Source: an uncultured Acidimicrobiales bacterium
GTDB taxonomy: Bacteria; Actinomycetota; Acidimicrobiia; Acidimicrobiales; Aldehydirespiratoraceae
Direction: 5' to 3'
Assembly: GCA_938091985.1 (NCBI GenBank)
Contig: CALKOE010000221.1
Span: forward strand, 1-9,575
Length of the DNA stretch: 9,575 nt
In this document: piece after piece, positions 1-4,819 of the stretch
How the letters are laid out: each line of letters starts with the position of its first letter
How positions within the stretch are numbered: position 1 is the stretch's first letter
Program-made: the position numbers and the translations under genes
Notes under the pieces: generated by a model
Databases searched by the model: none
Told to the model about the DNA's origin: nothing
What the model saw: only the letters and a program-made list of their open reading frames with translations

Positions 1-686
1 ACATCGGGATCACTGGTCGTGACTGGATCGAGGAGACGAGCAGCAGCGTCGAGACCCTCGGCGAGATGAAGTACTCGAAGGCGACCGCCAACCCGGTCCG
101 GATCGTCATGGCCGTACCGGGCGACTCGCCGTGGCAGAGCGTGGCCGATCTTCCCGCCGGTGTGCGAGTCTCGACCGAATACCCCGAGATCACCCGTCGC
201 TTCCTTGCCGATGCCGGCGTGGAGGCCGACGTTCGCCTGAGCTACGGCGCCACCGAGGCGAAGGTGCCCGACATCGTCGACGTTGTGGTCGACATCACTG
301 AGACGGGCCGGGCTCTGAAGGCCGCTGGTCTGCGCATCATCGACACGCTCGTCACGTCCTACACCGAGCTGATTGCCAACCCGGCGGCGTTCGCCGACCC
401 AGAGAAGGCCCACGCCATGCGGCAGATCCACACGCTGCTGCAGGGCGTGCTCGATGCGCGCGGCAAGGTGCTGGTCAAGATGAACGTGCCCGCCGATGCG
501 CTCGATGCTGTGATCGACCTTCTCCCGTCGATGAAGGCGCCGACAGTGAACGAGCTCTTTCGAGGGGCCGGGTATGCCGTCGAGACCGTCGTGCCGAAGA
601 ACGAGATCAACATCTTGATCCCTGCCCTACGCGATGGCGGTGCCACCGACATCATCGAGCTACCGATCGCGAAGATCGTTCCGTGA
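1..686 (+). CDS. hisG: ATP phosphoribosyltransferase, 5' end cut off by the window
   Basis: Catalyses the first step of histidine synthesis, joining ATP and PRPP to give phosphoribosyl-ATP, in the cytoplasm. The reading frame is open from base 3 and ends at TGA 684-686, leaving 227 visible codons; long-form HisG is about 280-290 residues, so roughly the first 55-60 are missing. The visible part opens with GITGRDWIEE, typical of the HisG catalytic domain. The PRPP-binding loop is seen as DVVVDITETGRAL (about bases 279-317). From about base 462 to the end lies the C-terminal ACT-like regulatory domain (GKVLVKMNVP through ELPIAKIVP), which marks the long, histidine-inhibited form that works without HisZ. 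An internal ATG at 66 is not the start, because homology continues upstream to the window edge. The next gene overlaps its stop by four bases. Confidence 0.95.
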   Translation, partial: IGITGRDWIEETSSSVETLGEMKYSKATANPVRIVMAVPGDSPWQSVADLPAGVRVSTEYPEITRRFLADAGVEADVRLSYGATEAKVPDIVDVVVDITETGRALKAAGLRIIDTLVTSYTELIANPAAFADPEKAHAMRQIHTLLQGVLDARGKVLVKMNVPADALDAVIDLLPSMKAPTVNELFRGAGYAVETVVPKNEINILIPALRDGGATDIIELPIAKIVP

Positions 687-901
687 GCCACGGCTCGTCG
701 AGCCGGCGCTGCGGACGAGTGGCCGACTACGACGACGCGGCGGGCTACGGCACCGTTGCCGGTGATGGTGGCGAGTGGTTCTTCCACTGCACCGCGATCG
801 CCGATGGTTCACGCACGATCGCGGTGGCGGCCGAGGTCGACTTCTCGCTGGCCCCGGGGCACCTCGGACGCATGGAGGCGCGGGACATCCGTCCTGCTTG
901 A
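683..901 (+). CDS. Small cold-shock-domain-like protein
   Basis: A 72-residue protein resembling a divergent cold-shock (OB-fold) domain over residues 11-70. The pattern follows CspA-type proteins: GRVADYDDAAGYGTV at the start of the barrel (GYGTV in place of the RNP1 core GFGFI), WFFHCTAI in place of RNP2 (VFVHFSAI), then DGSRTIAV, VDFSLAPGH and a final EARDI strand. The FHC..IADG.RTI signature is one I associate with a small actinobacterial cold-shock-like family. Several aromatic nucleic-acid-binding positions of classical Csps are replaced, so RNA or DNA binding is plausible but unproven. The GTG start at 683 overlaps the hisG stop (GTGA), pointing to translational coupling; a later GTG at 719 would cut into the first strand. 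No independent promoter is evident. Confidence 0.8.
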   Translation: MSHGSSSRRCGRVADYDDAAGYGTVAGDGGEWFFHCTAIADGSRTIAVAAEVDFSLAPGHLGRMEARDIRPA

Positions 902-904
902 GTC

Positions 905-1702
905 GTGACCGGTGTCGCGATTCTCCTCGTCCTTGCCTCCGCGTTCTTGCATGCCACGTGGAACGCGCTGGCTAACGAGGGCATCGATCGAGCGACCGAA
1001 CTCGCGATCGCGTATGCGACTGGCGCGCTGCTGCTCTCGCCATGGCTGATCGCTGATCCGCCGACCGAGGTGCTGGGCCTCGTGGCGCTCAGCGGGCTCG
1101 CCCACGGTGGCTACATCGCATTCCTGGCCCAGGCGTACCGTCGTGGGGGCCTCGCCACGACCTACCCACTCGCTCGCGGCACGGCACCATTGTTGGTGGC
1201 TGGAGCCGGGATCTGGCTGCTCGACCAGAGCCCGTCCACCGCGACGGTCATTGGCGCCGCGATCGTGGCCGGTGGACTCGGAGTGATCGGTGGGGTTGCG
1301 TGGGGCAAGGGTGAACGATCGGCGATCGCCATGGCCCTTGTCACCGGGGGATTCATCGCCAGCTACACATTGCTCGACGCGAAGGGAGTCGAGGACACGA
1401 ATGAGCTGGGCTACTTCGCCGGTGCATCCTTGGTCGCGATGGTGTTGGTGCTGCTGATCGAGCGCGCGTCGCTGACGCGGCTTCGCGCATCGCTGGTCCC
1501 GGGTCTGAAGATCGGGCTGTTCTCCACCGCTGCCTACGGACTGGTGCTCTTTGCGTACAACCGCGCCGATGCCGCGAATGTCGCGACCCTGAGGGGCACG
1601 TCGATTCTCTTCGGCCTCTTGTTGGTGCGACGAACGGTCACCCGCCGGCTCGCCTTCGGCGCGCTGGCTGTGGTGTGTGGCGCCGTTCTTGTTGCGCTGT
1701 AG
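905..1702 (+). CDS. EamA/DMT-family membrane transporter
   Basis: A 265-residue hydrophobic protein with about ten predicted membrane spans in two repeats, the layout of the EamA (drug/metabolite transporter) family. The first repeat runs over about residues 4-130, opening with LVLASAFLHATWNAL and containing the conserved GGLATTYPLARGTAPLL at 81-97. The second covers about 138-265, with the matching helix ADAANVATLRGTSILFGLLL at 221-240. The usual GE before the last two helices is missing, replaced by the basic stretch VRRTVTRR. Family members export or import small molecules such as amino acids or other metabolites; the substrate cannot be read from sequence. The GTG start lies three bases after the upstream stop, so it probably shares the hisG transcript. 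It ends three bases from the convergent DUF1844 gene. Confidence 0.85.
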   Translation: MTGVAILLVLASAFLHATWNALANEGIDRATELAIAYATGALLLSPWLIADPPTEVLGLVALSGLAHGGYIAFLAQAYRRGGLATTYPLARGTAPLLVAGAGIWLLDQSPSTATVIGAAIVAGGLGVIGGVAWGKGERSAIAMALVTGGFIASYTLLDAKGVEDTNELGYFAGASLVAMVLVLLIERASLTRLRASLVPGLKIGLFSTAAYGLVLFAYNRADAANVATLRGTSILFGLLLVRRTVTRRLAFGALAVVCGAVLVAL

Positions 1703-1705
1703 GCG

Positions 1706-2164
1706 CTACTCCGGCTCGACGCCGGGCGACTTCAGCTGCACGAAGACCATCTGGAGCTGTTCGAGGGCTTCGCGAAGTGTGGGCTCGGCATCACCCAAGC
1801 GACCCTCGAGCTTCTCCACGATCGCAGCGAGGCCATCGATCGCCACCGTTGCTTCGGTGAAGTTCGGCGTCTCCTGCGACAGGTGAATGGCCGCAAGTTC
1901 GTAGAGCCCCATGCCGTGGTTGGCGACGATCATCGCCGCCGGCGTTTCGAGTAGGCGGCCGCGGGCCTCGGCCATTTCGCGAACCCTTTCCTCAGCCCGA
2001 GCACGCTCTTCAGGGCTCAGATCATCCAGGGTCACGCCGTCGGGCAGGGCCGCAGCGATCTCGTCGTCGAGGGTGGAATCGGCGGTCGGGGCGTTGGCGG
2101 CCTCGGCCTCAGGGGCGGAGCGATCAACGGGGTGTTCGCCGCCAGGTGTCCAGAGAGAACTCAT
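1706..2164 (-). CDS. DUF1844 family protein
   Basis: A 152-residue cytoplasmic protein of unknown function. Residues 1-70 are acidic, low in complexity and charged (for example SPEERARAEERVREMAEAR at 50-68), probably disordered and then helical. The DUF1844 domain lies at about 75-145: a helix with PAAMIVANHGMGLYELAAIHL, then AIDGLAAIVEKLEGRLGD and a closing LREALEQLQMVFVQL. The frame stays open further upstream, to an ATG at 2347, but ATG at 2164 is preferred because a TAGGGT box sits seven bases before it and the extra residues show no family pattern. Actinobacterial genomes often keep a DUF1844 gene next to infC, as here, which hints at a link to translation, but no role is established. 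It faces away from infC and converges with the EamA gene. Confidence 0.85.
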   Translation of the reverse strand: MSSLWTPGGEHPVDRSAPEAEAANAPTADSTLDDEIAAALPDGVTLDDLSPEERARAEERVREMAEARGRLLETPAAMIVANHGMGLYELAAIHLSQETPNFTEATVAIDGLAAIVEKLEGRLGDAEPTLREALEQLQMVFVQLKSPGVEPE

Positions 2165-2171
2165 GGCTGGT

Positions 2172-2177
2172 ACCCTA
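2172..2177 (-). promoter_or_regulatory. Putative -10 box of the DUF1844 gene
   Basis: TAGGGT on the minus strand fits the actinobacterial SigA -10 consensus TANNNT and ends seven bases before the ATG at 2164. Transcription would begin at or next to the A of the start codon, giving a leaderless mRNA; no Shine-Dalgarno is present. A TTGCCA that could act as -35 lies 15 bases upstream, a short spacing, so the -35 is weak. The motif is short and could occur by chance. Confidence 0.5.
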
Positions 2178-2304
2178 ACGTCCACAATTGAATGGCAAGC
2201 GGGCTCAACCCCACCTGGCCATCGGGTTTCTCCAACACTTCGGTGGAGGCGATTCACAGATGCGCCCAGGTCGACCAAGATGGCAAAACCTACGGGTTCT
2301 GTCG

Positions 2305-2340
2305 CGGACGTCGGCTTGCCGACGTCCGTTGCTTCGTTTT
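2305..2340 (+). terminator. Terminator-like hairpin in the infC leader (possible attenuator)
   Basis: A perfect 10-bp GC-rich inverted repeat (CGGACGTCGG at 2305-2314, CCGACGTCCG at 2319-2328) closes on a CTTG tetraloop at 2315-2318. CUUG closed by G-C is a known extra-stable tetraloop. It is followed by the T-rich stretch TTGCTTCGTTTT (2329-2340, 8 of 12 T). This is the shape of an intrinsic terminator, although the T-tract is broken by GC and CG. It lies in non-coding sequence upstream of infC, so it could work as a transcription attenuator or as an RNA structure shaping the leader. It is not at the end of any plus-strand gene. No alternative antiterminator pairing was found by eye. Confidence 0.5.
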
Positions 2341-2375
2341 GGAGCAATGGAGTCCCGCCAAACTACGGAGGTTCC

Positions 2376-2402
2376 GTGCTCACAAGGAGTACAGGGCGAT
2401 AG
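2376..2402 (+). CDS. Possible 8-codon leader ORF overlapping the infC start
   Basis: GTG at 2376 opens an eight-codon frame (MLTRSTGR) that ends at TAG 2400-2402. The stop overlaps the proposed infC start ATA (2399-2401) in an ATAG arrangement like the ATGA overlaps of coupled genes. GGAGG at 2367-2371 lies four bases before the GTG, a slightly short spacing for a ribosome binding site. GGAGG is itself inside a small hairpin (ACGGA 2365-2369, TCCGT 2373-2377). The codons are unusual for this GC-rich genome (ACA, AGG, AGT, GGG, CGA), partly because the frame runs through the infC Shine-Dalgarno. It may be chance; if real, it would couple ribosome termination to infC initiation. Confidence 0.3.
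   Translation: MLTRSTGR
2384..2401 (+). promoter_or_regulatory. infC Shine-Dalgarno and AUA start codon
   Basis: AAGGAG at 2384-2389 is a strong Shine-Dalgarno and stands nine bases before ATA at 2399-2401. No ATG, GTG or TTG lies in frame between the TTG at 2339 and the first conserved IF-3 residues. ATA starts the protein 12 codons before the conserved RIRAREV block, a normal N-terminal length for IF-3. The TTG at 2339 has no ribosome binding site and directly follows the terminator-like hairpin. Confidence 0.6.
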
Positions 2403-3001
2403 CCCCTCAAAACGACGAGCCAAGGATCAATGACCGGATCCGCGCCCGGGAAGTCCGACTCATCGGACACGACGGCGAACAAATCGGAGTCAAGACGCTC
2501 CCCGAAGCGCAGAACATCGCGCGAGCGTCTGGCCTAGACCTGGTGGAAGTTGCCCCTGAGGCAAACCCGCCGGTGTGCAAGGTCATGGACTACAGCAAGT
2601 TCAAGTACGAGGCCAACCAACGGGCGAAAGAGTCCAAGAAGAAGTCCTCGAACCTGTCGGTCAAAGAAATGAAGTACCGGCCCAAGATCGGACCCGGCGA
2701 CTTCGATACCAAGACCCGCAAGGTCGAGGGATTCCTCGGCGAGGGTCACAAAGTCAAGGTCACGATCATGTTCCGTGGCCGTGAGATGCAACATCCCGAG
2801 CTTGGTCGCAAGATCCTCGATCGGGTGGCAGACACGGTCGAACACGTCGGCAAGGTGGAGTTTCACCCCCGCCAAGACGGCCGCAACATGATCATGGTGC
2901 TCGCTCCTGACAAGCAGGCGCAGGCCCGCCACAAGAAGCAGTTGGAAAAGGAGGCCGAAGAGGCCTCCGATGAAGGAACCGGTTCCGACACCGAGTCCTG
3001 A
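2399..3001 (+). CDS. infC: Translation initiation factor IF-3
   Basis: IF-3 binds the 30S subunit, keeps it apart from 50S and checks the start codon-initiator tRNA pairing. From the ATA start the protein is 200 residues. The N-terminal domain (about 9-78) includes RINDRIRAREVRLIG, LDLVEVAPEANPPVCKVMDY and the YSKFKYE signature; a lysine-rich linker follows (about 72-90). The C-terminal domain (about 86-170) has MKYRPKIGPGDFDTKTRKVEG, KVTIMFRGREM and FHPRQDGRNMIMVLAP. The tail is charged and ends in an acidic stretch (about 175-200) beyond the core. The frame is open upstream to ATG 2192, but those residues have no IF-3 similarity and cover the leader hairpin, so that start is unlikely. It heads infC-rpmI-rplT. 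A non-AUG start is known in E. coli infC (AUU), where IF-3 rejects its own start codon; AUA here would suit the same autoregulation. Confidence 0.95.
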   Translation: MAPQNDEPRINDRIRAREVRLIGHDGEQIGVKTLPEAQNIARASGLDLVEVAPEANPPVCKVMDYSKFKYEANQRAKESKKKSSNLSVKEMKYRPKIGPGDFDTKTRKVEGFLGEGHKVKVTIMFRGREMQHPELGRKILDRVADTVEHVGKVEFHPRQDGRNMIMVLAPDKQAQARHKKQLEKEAEEASDEGTGSDTES

Positions 3002-3016
3002 GAAAGAGATTCAGAC

Positions 3017-3208
3017 ATGCCAAAGATGAAGACCCACAAGGGTGCGGCCGCGCGGTTCAAGCGCACCGGCTCCGGCAAGCTCAAGCGCCGGCACCAGAAC
3101 AAGAACCACATGATGGAAGGCAAGAGCCCGAAGCGGGTGCGTCAGCTCCGCAGGTCGGCAATTGTCTCCAAGGCCGACGAAAAGAACCTGCGCGACCTCG
3201 GCGTCTGA
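3017..3208 (+). CDS. rpmI: Large-subunit ribosomal protein bL35
   Basis: A 63-residue, strongly basic protein of the 50S subunit. The bL35 signature is clear: MKTHKGAAARFKRTGSGKLK near the N-terminus (residues 4-23), then HQNKNHMMEGKSPKRVRQLRR (about 26-46). The length matches the family (about 64-66). The ATG follows a modest Shine-Dalgarno-like AAAGAG at 3003-3008 and lies 15 bases after the infC stop, so the two are co-transcribed. rplT follows after a 92-base spacer. Confidence 0.97.
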   Translation: MPKMKTHKGAAARFKRTGSGKLKRRHQNKNHMMEGKSPKRVRQLRRSAIVSKADEKNLRDLGV

Positions 3209-3251
3209 GCCGAATCCGCACCCTTCACGAATCACCGTCAACGAACACGAA

Positions 3252-3280
3252 TGTCCCCACGCACAACGCGTGAGGTGACA
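3252..3280 (+). promoter_or_regulatory. Bulged hairpin in the rpmI-rplT spacer
   Basis: TGTC-CC-CACGC (3252-3262) pairs with GCGTG-A-GG-T-GACA (3268-3280). This gives 11 base pairs broken only by single-base bulges at A3273 and T3276, with the loop ACAAC. It ends 11 bases before the rplT Shine-Dalgarno (GGGAG 3292-3296) and has no T-tract, so it is not a terminator. Ribosomal protein bL20 is known to repress its own operon in E. coli and Bacillus by binding structured mRNA, so this could be such a site; that role is inference. Confidence 0.4.
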
Positions 3281-3300
3281 GCTACGAGAAAGGGAGACCG

Positions 3301-3663
3301 ATGGCACGCGTCAAGCGTTCTGTGCACTCCAAGAAACGCCGCCGGGTAGTCCTCGAGCGGGCGAAGGGCCACTACGGCAACCGCTCACGGTCCTTCAAGT
3401 CCGCCAACGAATCGGTGATGCACGCCGGCAACTATGCCTTCCGTGATCGCCGCGCTCGCAAGGGTGAGTTCCGCAAGCTGTGGATCCAGCGCATCAACGC
3501 CGCGTGCCGTGAAAACGGCACCAGCTACAGCCGGTTCATCGCCGGGCTGAAGGCGGCCGAGATCGAGGTCGACCGCAAGATGCTGTCCGAGATGGCCATT
3601 CACGACCCCGCGGCATTCACCGTGCTGGTCGAGGCGGCCAACGGGGCGCTCGCCGACGCCTGA
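3301..3663 (+). CDS. rplT: Large-subunit ribosomal protein bL20
   Basis: A 120-residue basic protein that binds 23S rRNA and is needed early in 50S assembly. Family blocks are in order: the basic N-terminal extension [18 protein letters not shown] (1-18), [17 protein letters not shown] (21-37), [20 protein letters not shown] (45-64), [12 protein letters not shown] (75-86) and [17 protein letters not shown] (90-106). The start ATG follows AAAGGGAG (3289-3296), the clearest ribosome binding site among the ribosomal genes here. The stop overlaps the next gene's ATG by one base (TGATG), implying coupled translation. In other bacteria bL20 is the autoregulator of this operon. Confidence 0.97.
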   Translation: MARVKRSVHSKKRRRVVLERAKGHYGNRSRSFKSANESVMHAGNYAFRDRRARKGEFRKLWIQRINAACRENGTSYSRFIAGLKAAEIEVDRKMLSEMAIHDPAAFTVLVEAANGALADA

Positions 3664-4451
3664 TGGCTCCTGCCGCCGAGTCACATGTGCTCGGGGCACA
3701 GAATCCGAGAATCGCTGAACTGCGTCGCCTGATAGGGCGGCGCAGTTCGCGTTCTGCCGACATCGTGCTCGAAGGGCCGCGAACCGTACGCGAAGCGATC
3801 GCTGCGGGGCACGTGCCCACCACGGTGATCGTGCCGGAGAGCGGTGACGACCATCCCTTGATCGACGAGCTCCCGGCCTCGGTCGAAATCGTCGTCACCC
3901 GCGACAAGGCATTCGAGCGGCTCGCGCCCTCGGTGTCGCCACAGCCGATGTTGGCGCTGGTGCCTCGGCCCGCGGGCGAGTTGCCGGCTGCATTCGGCGT
4001 CGACGATGTGGCTCTCGTGCTCGCGGAAGTGAGCGACCCGGGCAACGTCGGCACGCTGATTCGGGTTGCCGACGCTGTCGGTGCGGTCGCCGTCGTGTGC
4101 GTGGGCGGCGCCGATCCGTGGGGCCCGAAGACGGTGCGTTCCTCGGCCGGATCGGTGCTTCGAGTTCCTGTCGTCGCGTCGGACTCGCTCGAAGAAGCGA
4201 CCGCTGCCTTGCGGTCCGCCGGAGCGCGAGTGATCGGTACCGACGTGCGCGAGGGTGAACCCCACGACGGGGGAGTGCTCGACGGTCCGATCGCCATCGT
4301 GCTCGGCTCTGAACCACATGGGCTCGATCGGTCGTCCGTCGAAGTCGACGCGTGGGTGCGCATCGACATGCCCGGCAACACCGAGTCGCTCAATGTCGCA
4401 ATGGCGGGAACCCTGCTCGCCTACGAGGCGCGGCGCTCTTCGTCGAGCTGA
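3663..4451 (+). CDS. TrmH/SpoU-family RNA 2'-O-methyltransferase
   Basis: A 262-residue SPOUT-class enzyme expected to methylate a ribose 2'-OH in rRNA or tRNA using S-adenosylmethionine. Residues 1-105 form the substrate-binding domain (SHVLGAQNPRIAELRRLI, IVLEGPRTVREA). The catalytic trefoil-knot domain covers about 115-258. Motif 1 is SDPGNVGTLIRVADAVGA (124-141, with conserved Asn128 and Arg134), followed by KTVRSSAGSVLRVPV (156-170). Motif 2 is IVLGSEPHGL (212-221) and motif 3 is ESLNVAMAGTLLAYE (241-255). In motif 2 the common EGxGL is EPHGL. The same position after rplT is held by tsnR in mycobacteria, so it is the likely equivalent, but the target nucleotide cannot be told and thiostrepton resistance should not be assumed. 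Its ATG overlaps the rplT stop by one base. Confidence 0.9.
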   Translation: MAPAAESHVLGAQNPRIAELRRLIGRRSSRSADIVLEGPRTVREAIAAGHVPTTVIVPESGDDHPLIDELPASVEIVVTRDKAFERLAPSVSPQPMLALVPRPAGELPAAFGVDDVALVLAEVSDPGNVGTLIRVADAVGAVAVVCVGGADPWGPKTVRSSAGSVLRVPVVASDSLEEATAALRSAGARVIGTDVREGEPHDGGVLDGPIAIVLGSEPHGLDRSSVEVDAWVRIDMPGNTESLNVAMAGTLLAYEARRSSSS

Positions 4452-4456
4452 GGGGT

Positions 4457-4756
4457 TCAGGCGAGCAGGTCGGTGTCGTAGGTGTGCTCGCGGATGAATC
4501 CGGCCGCGAACCCACACAACGGCCGGATCGTGCGTTCGCCGGCGCGGAGGTCGTCGAGCATGCCGCGCATCAGGCGATCGGCCATTCCCTGGCCTCGCAT
4601 TGCGGGGTCTGTCTCGACATGGGGGACGACGAGGGTCGCGCCGTCGAGCTGGTAGTCGGCGATGGAGACGATCCGGCCGTCGACGATCAGTTCGTAGCGG
4701 CAGCGCTCGGGATTGTCGCGAACGGTGTGGTCGATCTCGTCGCCGGGTTGGATCAC
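4457..4756 (-). CDS. Small GNAT-like N-acetyltransferase (YjdJ type)
   Basis: A 99-residue protein of the short GCN5-related family (Acetyltransf_CG, YjdJ-like). It has DNPERCRYELIVDGRIVSIADYQLDG as the opening strands (in two parts, 14-39), PHVETDPAMRGQGMADRLM at 45-63 with the acetyl-CoA loop RGQGMA (54-59), and the diagnostic ending IRPLCGFAAGFIREH (77-91). Substrates of this subfamily are largely unknown. The GTG start at 4756 gives the usual length (about 95-105); the frame stays open into pheS on the other strand, but that extension is a high-GC artefact. No Shine-Dalgarno is seen. GAGACT six bases before the GTG is a one-mismatch TANNNT, so a leaderless transcript is possible. It faces the methyltransferase gene (5-base gap) and is divergent from pheS. 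Confidence 0.85.
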   Translation of the reverse strand: MIQPGDEIDHTVRDNPERCRYELIVDGRIVSIADYQLDGATLVVPHVETDPAMRGQGMADRLMRGMLDDLRAGERTIRPLCGFAAGFIREHTYDTDLLA

Positions 4757-4804
4757 GGGTGCAGTCTCGCAGGAAAGTGCAACGGCACCGCGGCGCCGAG
4801 GCCG

Positions 4805-4810
4805 TAACCT
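4805..4810 (+). promoter_or_regulatory. Putative -10 box of pheST
   Basis: TAACCT fits TANNNT and ends nine bases before the ATG at 4820, so transcription would begin around 4817-4820 and give an almost leaderless pheS mRNA. No convincing -35 is seen at 16-18 bases upstream. If this box is used, the alternative GTG at 4811 lies upstream of the RNA start and cannot be the start codon. Confidence 0.4.
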
Positions 4811-4819
4811 GTGGCCCTG

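Noticed and set aside
1711..1725. CCGGC/GCCGG inverted repeat near the EamA/DUF1844 junction as a terminator
   Set aside because: Five base pairs within DUF1844 coding sequence, no T-tract in either direction.
2236..2245. CAC-UUCG-GUG mini-hairpin in the infC upstream region
   Set aside because: Only three base pairs; the tetraloop is classical but the stem is too short to support a feature.
2192..2398. Upstream extension of infC to ATG 2192 (269 residues) or TTG 2339
   Set aside because: The extra residues show no IF-3 similarity, cover the leader hairpin, and neither start has a ribosome binding site; AAGGAG-9-ATA fits better.
2347..2433. 28-codon frame from ATG 2347 overlapping the infC start
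   Set aside because: GGAG is only two bases before the ATG, too close for a ribosome binding site, and the frame runs 32 bases into infC; weaker than the mini-ORF at 2376.
3663..4451. Assigning the methyltransferase as thiostrepton-resistance gene tsnR
   Set aside because: Position matches the mycobacterial gene of that name, but the family has many targets and nothing in the sequence shows the A1067 rRNA specificity.
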